From NCBI RefSeq assembly GCF_032854445.1, contig NC_088298.1, forward strand, positions 4,212,160 to 4,276,159: a stretch of DNA of 64,000 bases, written 5' to 3'. Positions 11,765 through 22,665 of the stretch are shown one piece after another; the stretch's first letter is position 1, and every line of letters starts with the position of its first letter. The translations under genes and the position numbers were made by a program. The notes below the pieces were generated by a model that had not been told where the DNA came from, searched no databases, and was given only the letters and a program-made list of their open reading frames with translations. The DNA comes from Liolophura sinensis (Eukaryota > Mollusca > Polyplacophora > Chitonida > Chitonidae).

Positions 11765-12120
11765 GAGTATAATATAATTAAAGACGTACAGCAGAGACGA
11801 CAGTGTAAAAGCTGGCAAGTGGTCACATTTGTGAAAACCGGTGAAATACGGCCTCCTATCGTAGTCAGGGTTTTATTCTGACTGTTCATGTAAACGCATC
11901 CATAGTTGCAATTTACACGCCCTTTTAAATGCAATTTATTAGACGTCACTGGTTCAGAATTACTCAAAATGCTGTGCTGTCATCACGTTTAATATACAAT
12001 CATGTTAAAACAATGAAAAGGGACCAGGCCTCGAGAAGCTTTGTCCACCAGCAGAGTCCTAGTTTATGCAGGAATACAATATAACGAGATGCGTACAGCA
12101 CAGAGAGTGAAACCAAAGCA
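11765..12120 (-). mobile_element. Dispersed 48-bp-unit element, short copy
   Basis: Read on the minus strand, it runs from TCTCTGTGCTGTACGCATCT through TATTGTATTCCTGCATAAAC, CCTGGTCCCTTT and GAATAAAACCCTGACTACG to GGAGGCCGTATTTCACCGG and AGACGACAGTG (plus-strand spelling). Part of the 48-bp unit occurs at both ends of the body, so the array unit seems to belong to both element ends. Confidence 0.6.
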
Positions 12121-12668
12121 ACGAAGTAAATAATGGACAGAGTGTTCAGAATCTCTTGCACTCTACTTCATGATTGTGTCTAATTCCGCTCAACTTTGGG
12201 CCTAGGGGCTATGCATTCATCGTGTTGAATTAGATAGTTACATAAGATATATGAACAGTTACAAACAAAGCGCAACTGAGGTGCATATTTTATTATCGAT
12301 ACCAGCATGTTACAAGATTTGAACACTGATTCAACTCAATCGCCTATAATACACCTAGCGCCTGTTTAACATCAGTGAAAACTGATAACTACATCGCTTT
12401 GCCTGACTCCATCCTAATTTCGTACTATATATACTTCCTTAGTTCTTTGCTTATTTGCTAGGTGTCGTGACGGGAATTGGCCTTGCGATTATTGATCTGG
12501 AGTGTCCTTATTGGTTGACGACTGGCACACGAATACCTGTTTCGACGCATAGATTCAGTTTCATCTAAATTGCCAACATTTTTCATGGCAGAGTTATAAC
12601 AGCAATAAGCGTTTATCAATCCTAAACAGTGCTATTTTGCTATTTGTAACAGATGATATCACTCTCCT

Positions 12669-12699
<31 letters not shown>

Positions 12700-13689
12700 C
12701 AGAAAAAAACCCGCAAAAAACAAAGGTCACGAAGGTTTGTTGAAAAAGGCATGAGTAGTAATTTCAGAAGTGTCAGATTTGTCGGCAGTTGGCGTTGTCG
12801 ATGCAGACAGTTCCGGAACAGCGTCTCCAGTCGTCTGCGCACATCCCATCCAAAACAACTCAATAACAAAAGGTTAACACCTTTGCCGCTCGTTTTGTCC
12901 GCCAGATGTCGTGTCGTGGTAGTTGTGACAGAGACATTACTCCGAGGTCATTGAGGATACGTTATTTTACGACTGGCCTTAATTGGCCGGGAAAAACAAT
13001 GTGCTTTCACCTCCGTCCCCGCCAACAATAACCCCGCAAAACACATCAAACGCTTTTATAGGAGAATGGAAACAAGATTTTGCGGCAAATAGCGGACCTA
13101 AAATATGCAACAGAATAAATTTCCAATCCATCGGCGGGTAACAGCTTGGCTTGAATAAACAGCACTTGGAACTTTGAGGTCTGGGTTATGTATAAACCGG
13201 ACCTGGAGCACGACACAAGCTATGCGCGTAATAAATCTGAATTCGGACTACTCGTACTCTGGGTGACAGGTGCTACTGTCGATATTGTGTCGAATTTGAA
13301 CAAGAACTATTGTTTTCGCTTTTGATCTATAGCAAAGTAAACATGATATGTTTAACTGATAGCCGACAGGAACACGCAACTGAATCGTTATTTCTTCCTC
13401 AGACGAATTAATCGCCAACAGGATAAAGGCTTCGGGAGTACACGTAGTCCTAACCATAGACCAAGATCGCTATAATACCAGCATACCTTCTCATTTAACA
13501 TCTGTACGTTTGTTGACCTATATGTGTATACAGACATACACGGACTATTGTAGATGAGATCGTGGGAAAATGTCAGCGGGTTTCGTTATCTGTCTTTCAT
13601 GGATGAAGGAGTATGGCTTTACGCCACCCCGGTAGTATTTCAGCCATATGTCGTGGAGATACGTATATACCACTGACGAATATTGCGTG
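12121..13689. other. Gene-free stretch with a long A run
   Basis: An A homopolymer of about 30 bases lies near 12671-12700. Open frames crossing it on either strand are low-complexity. Nothing else is recognised. Confidence 0.4.
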
Positions 13690-14090
13690 AATACAACAAC
13701 ATGGGACAGAGAGTAATACCAGAGCAGCGACGATCGACAGTGTGATAGCTGGTAAATGGTCACACGTATGTAACGGGTGAACTACAGGCTCTAATTCTTT
13801 GAGCTAGGGTTTCATTCTCTAACAGCTCATATCAGTGCTTAAACGTAGCAAGTTGCTTAAGCATAGCTGTGTAAAAACACTAGTGATGCTAATAACAATT
13901 TATTAGACTGCACTGGTCTAGAATTACTCAAAATGCCGTGTTGTCATCACTTTTAACAATAACTCAGAAATAATGCAAAAGAACCAGGCACAGGGCTTAT
14001 AGGTGATGCTTAGGCCACAGGCAGAATCTTGCTTCATGCAGAAATACAATATAAAAGTCTAGAACATGGAGTGTAAGATCGGAGCTGTTT
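13690..14090 (-). mobile_element. Dispersed 48-bp-unit element, short copy
   Basis: Contains CCAGAGCAGCGACGATCGA, GGTCACACGTA, CTGGTCTAGAATTACTCAAA and GCAGAAATACAATATAAAA. This is the same order as the 11.77-12.12 kb copy. Diverged, with no array expansion. Confidence 0.6.
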
Positions 14091-14379
14091 ACCTCAGGGT
14101 TTTATTCTAACTGTTCAAATTGCTTAAATGCTAAAAGAGTAGCAGCTTATATGCCCTCTGGCACGTGTTCAATATTGTATATATAGCTATACCTTACTTA
14201 ATGTAATATGTGGAAGATGACAGTTTTACAGGGCGCATTTACTGCTGATAGTTTTATTTATTTATCATACTGCATGATGTTTAACGACCTAATTGTAAAA
14301 CATTTTACTCGTATGACTGAGATGAGGTTGCTGCATGATGGGTGGAGGAAAAAAAAGAGTTCCTTGTACTACTAACAAA

Positions 14380-14495
14380 CCACCCTCTCAATTGTAGTAT
14401 ATCCAATAAACTTCTTGATTTGCGGCGAGAGCTAGGATCGAACACCCGACCTCCTTGCTCAAGGGCTTCACAGTTGCAGCTACTACCGCCCTTTT
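14380..14495 (-). mobile_element. tRNA-like SINE head, unassigned
   Basis: On the minus strand a roughly 75-nt block starts GGGCGGTAGTAGCTGCAACT. It contains the B-box-like GGTGTTCGATCC and ends CTCGCCGC. The block resembles a tRNA gene or a tRNA-derived SINE head, but I cannot fold it into a convincing cloverleaf by eye. Confidence 0.4.
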
Positions 14496-14511
14496 TTATG
14501 CAAACTCGCAC

Positions 14512-15924
14512 TTGACAAACATCCTGGTAAAGCAGAAGTCAATTCGTGAGAGCTGGAGTCAAAAAGTCACCCGTTAGTCATCCAGGCAAACCCGTTGTGA
14601 CAAAACCATTGCTTTAAGCAAGCTACATGAGTTTGGGGACGATGCTGGGATTTCATGTACAGGTTATGCATGGGGTACATTTCACCCGCACAGCTTGGTG
14701 ACTCGGGTCGAAACTGTATTGGATGTTTTCCTCTTTTAAAGTTTACATATGAACGCTAACCAATTGTTTTACAAAAATGCACGCGGTACATATTTCCACG
14801 CAGTGGAGATACGGGTCCAAGTTGAATTGAACCTTTTCTTCTTTTAAAATCAGACCTATTTATGACGCTTAGCTATTGTTTTAGCTTGCCATCATACTTT
14901 TAAGGGAATTAATGATTTACCCGTGTCTCGATGTCTGCAGGCATTAGTTATGGTTAGGTCTTTTGGCCTACCGAGTGTACACTGGTTTTGTTTTAAAATT
15001 GAACTCTCAAACTCTCGACTTCAGCATTCTGAAGGGTGCAATCTGCAGTTTAGCTCACCGATCACCGATGTCATTAAATGAATGCTTTGGAAGTGAAGCT
15101 TTCGCAGGGTAAAACATCGGCCATTAGCAAGTTACTGACGAAGTTTTCTGCGAGAGGCGGACCGACATGCGTGTCATATTCGGAGAAGACAAGTGGTTTT
15201 CAACCAACTTTAGACTGCGCCAACCTGCACAAAACCATTATCACACCAAGGCCTCATTAAAAGTGAGAAAGGAGGAGGGGGGGGGGGGTGTGGGGGTACA
15301 AACTACCTGCCCAAAGCCGGTACTGAGCCCATATACTTCGTGTGTTTTACAATCGCATTAGATCATTGTGACCAAACTTAATGCATTTACCACATACCAG
15401 GACACCTATGTATTCATAAACTAGACAAGCAGAACGCGCGGGAAATGATCGCACTTCCAATGTTACCAGACAAACATCCTGATGTAAAGCCATATTAAAG
15501 TCAGCCAACCATGCCGTGAGATCACCTACCCCCTATACCGAGCAAACTAGAGTATTGTAGCAGCTCCAACAAAAGATACATCGCCTTGTACCTTTTGTTG
15601 CAGTTACCACAATACTCTACTTTGTGGAAATGGAAAAACTATACCGAGCAGATTGCAAACTATGGGGAACCCTCACTTTAAAAACAAATCTGTTAAATTA
15701 ACTGAACATCATGTTTACAGAGCAATGGCGGCTCAGTAGATTATGTTACTGCTGCAACCGGTTATGTTATGCATGCCACATTTGTTCCGCTGTTCCAACA
15801 AAATGCTTTTGTTCGTGTAGCTGTTTATTGTGCTGTTCATAATGTAATGCTATTTTGCAGTTACATAATCTATTCTGCGCAACACTCTACTAGCGCCGCA
15901 ATGCGGTTAAATCAGTGTGATGAA
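14512..15924. other. Gene-free stretch, nothing recognised
   Basis: Short open frames only. A G run sits near 15277-15286. Confidence 0.4.
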
Positions 15925-16096
15925 CTTCAGCTCATGCTGGCTTACTCTCCGGTCGTGCGTGAGAAGGGTCTTCTAGTAACCTGTCAGCTGATGGCCGTGG
16001 GTTTACCCCGGGCACTGTCCGGTTTCCTCCCGCCATAATGTCGCCGCCGTGAAATGCTCTTGAGTTCCGTGTAAAGCTAAAATGAAATAAATAAAT
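15925..16096 (+). mobile_element. RUDI-like SINE fragment
   Basis: Sense 3' part from CTTCAGCTCATGCTGGCTTA through GGTTTCCTCCCGCCATAATG to a GAAATAAATAAATG tail. The tRNA-like head is absent. Confidence 0.78.
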
Positions 16097-16261
16097 GTAA
16101 AAATTGCATCACTCAGAAAACATAATACTATGTTAAATTTAACAAGCTAGAACACAAGAGGACAATAGTCAGTCCAGCTTGGACCCGAAGCGCCACTACG
16201 TGGGAAAATGTATCTCAACGGCCAACGAATAAAATGGCTATGTTGAACCGCGGCCTGGACC

Positions 16262-16650
16262 TTAAATTGCAATAAACATCAGTGCATTTTTTGTACCTAA
16301 TTCTGCTTAAGCCATGATGCTAGGGGGGCGTGTAAATTGCTACTATTTATGCCTTTACATGAACAGTCAGAATAAAACCCTGGCTAAGGTGAATTGACAA
16401 GAGGCCGTATTTCACCGGTTACACGTGACCATTTGCCAACTCTCACTATGTCGTCGCTGCCCTGGCTTTACTTTCTATATTGTACGTCTATCACACTGTC
16501 GTCCCTTCTCTGGTCTTACTCTCCATGCTGAGCGTCTATCACACTGTTGTCGCTGCTCTGGCTTTACCCTCTATGCTGTACGTCTATGACACTGTTGTCA
16601 CTGCTCTGGACGTCTATCACACTGTTGTCGCTGCTCTGCTTCACAATCAC
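16262..16650 (+). mobile_element. Dispersed 48-bp-unit element, short copy with about 4 units
   Basis: Body with TTCTGCTTAAGCCATGATGC, GAATAAAACCCTGGCTAAGG and CCGTATTTCACCGG. It then enters about four degenerate 48-bp units containing TGTACGTCTATCACACTGT. It is colinear with the 3.5-4.5 kb copy but with far fewer units. Confidence 0.65.
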
Positions 16651-17507
16651 TGCACTAGAGAAACATACGTTTTACACAGCTTATAACCGGCATGTTCGAC
16701 TGGAACCCATATTTTTAATGCAAAATGTCACTCAGAGAGAAGGGGTTACGACATATGGTAAACTCATGAACTTGTGTCTAACAAATGCCAAATGGGGGTG
16801 ATGACATAATGGGCGAGGCCGGCAAAATGGATAAGAGCGATACAGAGTGCCCACCATAATATCACAATCAATTTTTACTCTTCGGTAAAACCTGACCTAA
16901 AATGCCAAACGATTCAGCAACAGCGGGATGTGAACCTTCGACCTCATACACTGGTTAATCATACACTGGTTAATCCCATAAGGGCCCTGTATACATTGTA
17001 AATGGGGTTTTATGCGCATTAATCAATCGGGCATGTTCAGTTTTGGATTCTGCGGAGACATTTTCTGTTAGGTGAAGATCTCAGATTTTTAATAAAGGTA
17101 CTGAATAAAGTAACTGAATAAGGTCTACACAAGCACAGACGGATATAGACTTCTGCATTCTGGAAGCATTGGCCTGTACATATACGCTTATCCTGCATCA
17201 GACAAAATGCCCCGCTTTTCATTGGGCAACAACGGTCACGTGGGGGACGTGTATGTTCTATCCTGCAGACTACGTCAAATGTATCTACTGTGTAGGTTGT
17301 CTCCCTCTGTTCCCTCTGATAACAGTCGCGGACAGACCTTCGTAAGCGTTTTATTAGGTTGGAAAAATTCTACAAAAAATATAAAAAGAACTATTTTCCC
17401 AGGCAGTGTTTAATCTGCCAAACATATGTATTTCATTGTAGTGATTTTCTTTGCTGTCCATGCATATTATCAGGTGATGGCTGTTCTATCCACCATGTTG
17501 GGAGCAT
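16651..17507. other. Gene-free stretch, nothing recognised
   Basis: No coding signal or repeat recognised, apart from a short direct repeat near 16950-16980 (CATACACTGGTTAATC twice). Confidence 0.4.
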
Positions 17508-17738
17508 GATGTGGTCTAATGGTTAGAAGCACTAGCATTTCAATAGCTATGACCGATAAACTGCTGATTCAAACCCGGTCTTGGTCAGCGAAATTTTCGC
17601 TTTGATTACCGGAAGGCCTACCTATCAGATCTTTGTGACAGTAATTAAGCTGTCGACCACTCTCTGTTGGTTTAACGCTCCTTAGGCCTATAAGTGAAAA
17701 ACTCTTGAGTATGGCGTAAAGCAACAATAAAACAAATA
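17508..17738 (+). mobile_element. SINE with a different tRNA-like head and the shared tail
   Basis: The head reads TGTGGTCTAATGGTTAGAAG with the B-box-like GATTCAAACCCGG, unlike the GGCCTCCGTGG head of the other copies. The 3' end, CCTATAAGTGAAAAACTCTT, then GAGTATGGCGTAAAGCAACA and an AAACAAATAAA tail, matches the common family tail. It looks like a second SINE family sharing a 3' end. Confidence 0.65.
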
Positions 17739-18002
17739 AATTATTTGATTGGTGTTTTACGCCTTAATCGAAAATATTTCCCTTATATTACCGCGGCAAG
17801 CGTTATGGTGGGAGGAAACCGGGCAATGCCCGAATGTAACCTACGACCATCCGTAAGTTGCTTTAGGACCTTCCCCAAAACGGCTACAGAGGAAGCTAAC
17901 ATGAGCTGGACTTGAACTGAGAGCGACAGCATAACCGCGTGAGAGGGTCCTGGGTCATTGTGCTGGGTTTTCACCTGAACTACCTCGCCCGCGGAGGCTT
18001 CC
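17739..18002 (-). mobile_element. RUDI-like SINE, full length, diverged
   Basis: Reverse copy abutting the preceding SINE tail to tail. All parts are recognisable, but with many substitutions, so it is an old copy. Confidence 0.82.
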
Positions 18003-18299
18003 AAATAAATAAATAAATAAACAAACATTCAACATAACGTCCCTTAGCCTCCTCAGCCGCCAAATAGATCTACAATGATGAATTGTTCGAGAAATTTAGT
18101 TAGACTTTCTTTTTACGCTCCTACTGAAGAATTGCTCATTTGGCTGCATGCCAATGCTACTAAACGGGCGTAGAGAACATTCCTAGAGACAGTGCGGTTA
18201 ACGGAAGGGGCATAACTTGGCAAAGACTCAGAAAAGTTTCTTTTAACGAAGAAAGTAGCCTCCCTTTAAAACATCAATCTCTCATGATATAAAACATCA

Positions 18300-18380
18300 G
18301 CATAAAAGTGCAGCAGATACGACAGTGTGATGGTTGACAAATGGTCACACGTAACTGGTGAAGTACCGGTACGCTCTTCT
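18300..18380 (-). mobile_element. Fragment of dispersed 48-bp-unit element
   Basis: Contains CAGATACGACAGTGTGATGG, CAAATGGTCACACGTAACTG and GTGAAGTACCGG. These match the array-proximal part of the element. Confidence 0.5.
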
Positions 18381-18659
18381 GATATCCTTTTGCGTTTGTT
18401 TATCCATCAAGGGTATTTTTCAAAAGAGTTAGCGGATAGACACGCCATCAGCCTGTCAGTTTTTTAAGTCAAAGCATACAGAAATCAGCTGGTTCGAAAT
18501 TGCATTTTCGAAATTTGTAGCAAATATTTATGTAAAATAAAGCAAATGGAAATCTACAATTGTTGACATCCCCAGTATTTAATGTTGCCTTACACTCTGG
18601 CCACACCTTTAGTGAATGGCCTCTACTATAAGATGAGACACCGATATCTATAAAGTTAA

Positions 18660-18774
18660 ATTTATTTATTTATTTGATTGGTGTTTTACGCCCCACTTAA
18701 GAATATGTAAATTATACGACGGCGGCCAGCATTATTGTGGAAAGAAACCGGGCATAGCCCAGGGGAAACCCATT
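18660..18774 (-). mobile_element. RUDI-like SINE fragment (3' part)
   Basis: From TTTATTTATTTGATTGGTG to GCCCAGGGGAAACCCA on the plus strand. Head missing. Confidence 0.8.
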
Positions 18775-20220
18775 AAAGGGTGTTTTGTAATACGGTATTA
18801 CAAATTGCAACTCCCATTGTGTTTTTTTCCAGTTGGGTTGAACATTACGTACCTTACCCGGCCAGTTCCCATTTGAGGTTTTGTTTACTTATATGATTGA
18901 TTGTTTCACTTTTTAAAAAAATTAGTATTATTTTTCTACAAACGTTGAGCGAGTAAATGTATGCACGCCCATACGCCATCACAGTTGTGAATTAGATCAG
19001 ATTTATCGAGTCTGGAGTGCCTTTAATTTTGTGATCCGTTCGGGCGTTTTCCAGACCTGTTGGCGGCTCCGGATTTCAAATGCACCCAGTAAGGGATGTA
19101 ATTCTTGTCTGAACTTGAAATTTTCTTGTTTAACGAATTTTCAGCGTTTGGCATCGCATAGCAGCTCTGCCACTCTGTCGTCGTGGTAAGTACAGTTCTT
19201 TGTGCAAACCTCTATTCTTGTTTCGCCTTAACAAGAGATATTGAAAGCGTTACTATGAAGTTTGGCTAGATTAAGAACACGTTAAATGGCCTAGCATCGG
19301 AAACTGGACCTCGAATAACCATCGATGTGTTGAGAAATCAAGATATGAGTCAAGTTTTACTCATATCTTGTTTTCCTTTTATACCCAGCTTTCACATATG
19401 CTGCTTTGAAGATTACTTTCGTTTTCCAATTAAACTCATCAGGTAGAAGTGGCTAACGTCATTGTCTGTCACAAATTGCCCTATTCTTGAAAAAATTCTT
19501 TTTGAATTTCAGTTGTGTTTTTCTCACCTTTGTTCTGTTGAAAAGGTTTTTACAACTGAGAACGAGATGATTGGTACGTTTGAATTTCATGTTTCGTTGA
19601 AGAGACAATGTAAGCCTAAAGTTATCTGAAAAACCTACAACATACTTCGTTTTTGTGGCAGATCTCTGATAACCTTGAAAAAAATAATGAATTCACAACT
19701 CTTAAGGACCTTTAGGCCTGCATACGTGTACTTTGGGGATTGTGATTGTTTCAGTTAGTTTTTATCAAAATGATGAGCTGATGTAATTGCTTATTTAAAA
19801 TTACAGCCGTACATTTATGATCCATTTTGAACAAATTAACTCCATAACGCAAGCGCAGAATTTCCACAGGGGAAAGGGGCATATGCAAATTAGTAAATTA
19901 CCCAGGCAGTTTTTCATGTGAATCAGAAATTTTTGTAGTGATATCACTTAACCTACTCTTTCTTTGCGATCACTTCAAACTGTCAGAGCAAGGAAATTTC
20001 ATTGGATAACAGACAGCCCTTTTATCTCACAAGATTTTCAATTTCATTGTATTTTGGATGAGAGCACGGTTTCATACTCATCACCTAATCCATGCAGTTT
20101 ATAATTCGGACATCCTTAAATATCTCTCAAAAAAATCTAAGAAACATCAAAAATGATACACCAAAGAAGGATGTTGAAGCTGTTGCAAATTTTTTGGTGT
20201 CACACTTATTTGGTTTTTAT
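18775..20220 (+). other. Gene-free stretch; possible upstream non-coding exon end at 19185
   Basis: A strong donor-like site, GTCGTG|GTAAGTACAG, lies at 19186. It could end a 5' untranslated exon of the zinc-finger gene at 22.7 kb, which needs an upstream exon if the acceptor near 22648 is used. This is inference from one motif only. The rest of the stretch is unassigned. Confidence 0.25.
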
Positions 20221-20227
20221 CTTGGCT

Positions 20228-20400
20228 CATCTGCACTGCTGTTATTTGGGCACACCTGTTGGTGCACATCAGCACTGCTGTTATTTGGGCACACCTGTTG
20301 GTGCACATCAGCACTGCTGTTATTTGGGCACACCTTTTGGTGCACATCAGCACTGCTATTATTTGGGCACATCAGTACGGCTGTTATTTGGGAACACCTG
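20228..20400. repeat. Minisatellite, about 39-bp unit, about 4.5 copies
   Basis: Nearly identical units containing GCACTGCTGTTATTTGGGCA and CACCTGTTGGTGCACATCA. Open frames across it are periodic artefacts. Confidence 0.92.
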
Positions 20401-22164
20401 TTTGCTTAACTTAGTATATATGATCGTTCCATTGTTACGCGATATAGGAATGGGTATACCATTTTGTGATCACTGGTCTAATTTGGTTATTAATTTACAC
20501 TTATACCTGCTGAATTTCATTGTTATACACATAGTAAATGCTGGAGGATGGGATAGCAGGAATTGTCAGAGGCCATGTTCAGCTAGTGTCGAGACCTGAT
20601 AATTCCTGATATCCAGTCCCCCAGCATGCACCAGTTGTTCTATTATACCAAAAAGCAAATCAGAAAAGAAACCAAAAAAAAAACAGTGTACTTGCTCAAT
20701 TGGCACTTCAAAGGTGGAGAAAACATAAAAATGACATAAAGTTCAGATGAAAGAGTACGAAAAGCTATTCCTAAATGTGGTCTTCAATATTCTGATTTCT
20801 CCTTAAGGAGAGAAAGACACTCGAAATTATTTTTGTATGGTATGTATTTGGGACCACCTTTTGGTATTTATAGTTTGTTTATTAATGTGATAAATGGGGA
20901 TGTAACACAGGTTTAATAAATATTTTTGCAATAGAATTTGTTCTTTTCAGCTAACAAATGTATTAAACCTCAATTTGGATCATATTTATATTTTTAATAC
21001 GCTCATAAATATTATCATAATTTAGGTTTAATGCAAAAGTTTCAATATAAACAACATATTTATATTCAAATAAATTTATTAGACAAGCATCACGTTCTTA
21101 TTTAGAACATTATTATGCAACAAAGATAAATACCAAAAGTTGGTCCCAAATACCCACCATACAAAAATATTTTCAAATACCCTTTTCTCTTGGAAAAAAA
21201 AATCCAAAAAATATTGAAGATCTTGTTTGCAAATAAGTTTTGACGTTCTTTCATCTGATTTTGACATCATTTTTATGTTTTCTACTCCTTTAAATTGTTG
21301 AATTTGTACATTGATAATGGAGCTAACCATTGCCTGGTTGTTTACTGTACAAACAATCAGATGTCAGAGAGGCAAACTGCAGTAGAATAAACTCCTGTGA
21401 TTGTTGAATATTAGCTTAGATGACTGGCTGTTGCCACCTGAACATGTGATACATTGTATTACATTGGTTGAACGCATGATCAGTGCACATCATGTTTTGC
21501 AAAATGTCATGTGACTGTATATTGACCAATGGAAAACAAGAATCACTCTATGAAGTATAATAATACATCATATTTGGGCATGCTGGCTTGGTTGCTAAGG
21601 TAGGAAGAAAACTGTTTCAAAATAAGTCCCCCAGGCCATTTGTAAAAAAATTCTTTGTTGGCGGTAACCTATCACAAAAAATAGGATATTTCAGTAGGGA
21701 CATTCTTTTTTTTAAAGGAAAACAGTAGGGATTTTAAAGAAATTGTACATACATACATGCATACATACATACATACATACATGCATACGTACATACATGT
21801 AGTGACAAATGAAAGTTTTGGTTTCATACAGTATATTATTGACCACTTGTGGGTATTTGTTCGTAAGATGTTCTGTTCAGCACACCTCGTACAATTCACA
21901 TAGTGGTCTTTGCAGGGGCAGATATTTTCTCAATGGGTGTGTAGGGCGTGTGCGGGCCAAGATGGGATCCCACACGGGTTAATGTAGGCCTAGATGTTGA
22001 CATCGAACATAGATACTCGAAAGTGAAAATCGTCAGCAGGAGTTTGTAACAATAGCCAGGTATAAAGCTGTCACAGAAGATGATATGCCATACACTGTAC
22101 ATGTAGATCCTCAGTCTGTTATAGTGGCCCTTGGCAGGCTGTGTTTGCCCTTGGCTTTGTTCCT
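20401..22164. other. Gene-free stretch with a tetranucleotide microsatellite
   Basis: An imperfect (CATA)n tract lies at about 21747-21795. No gene is supported. A long AT-rich section occupies 20900-21100. Confidence 0.5.
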
Positions 22165-22490
22165 GGCCATACAGGCACCTTGGATCAGTACAGTGTGCCC
22201 TGGGCCAGTGCCTTGGGCCAGTACAGAACGCTTTGGGTAAGTGCAGTGTGCCCTGGGCCAAAGCGTCGTACCTTGGGCCAATAAAGCATGCCCTAGGCCA
22301 ATAAAGCGTGCCCTGGGCCTATACAGTGTGCCTTGGGACAATACAGCGTGCACAGGGCCAATACAACACGCACAGGGCCAATACAGCACACACAGGGCCA
22401 ATGCAGTGTGCCTTGGGCCTACACAGCACTCCCTGGGCCAATACCGTGTGCTTTGGGCCAATACGACAGATCTTGGACGTACATGTGTGA
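22165..22490. repeat. Minisatellite, about 25-bp unit, about 13 copies
   Basis: Units of the type GTGCCTTGGGCCAATACAGC. The array ends about 160 bp before the first plausible acceptor of the zinc-finger exon. An open frame in phase with that exon runs back into the array, but the Gly/Thr/Gln periodicity marks it as non-genic. Confidence 0.88.
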
Positions 22491-22665
22491 AGTTAGCAAG
22501 GCCAATAGAAAACAACCGTTTAAACATTTTTTTATTTTATTTTTGGTCATAAACAAAGAACAAAAAACAAAAAAAACATCGCTTCTATCATTTCCCAACA
22601 TCTTGATTAATGCAATTAACCTTATTTGCTTTTTTTCTACTTTGAAAGTTTTGAAGAGAACAGAG

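Noticed and set aside
14380..14495. Functional tRNA gene
   Set aside because: The B-box is good but I cannot build a full cloverleaf. tRNA-like heads of SINEs are common in this window.
22333..22665. N-terminal extension of the six-finger protein into the upstream array
   Set aside because: The extension is encoded by the 25-bp minisatellite and T-rich intron-like sequence. A splice acceptor lies just before the first Met.
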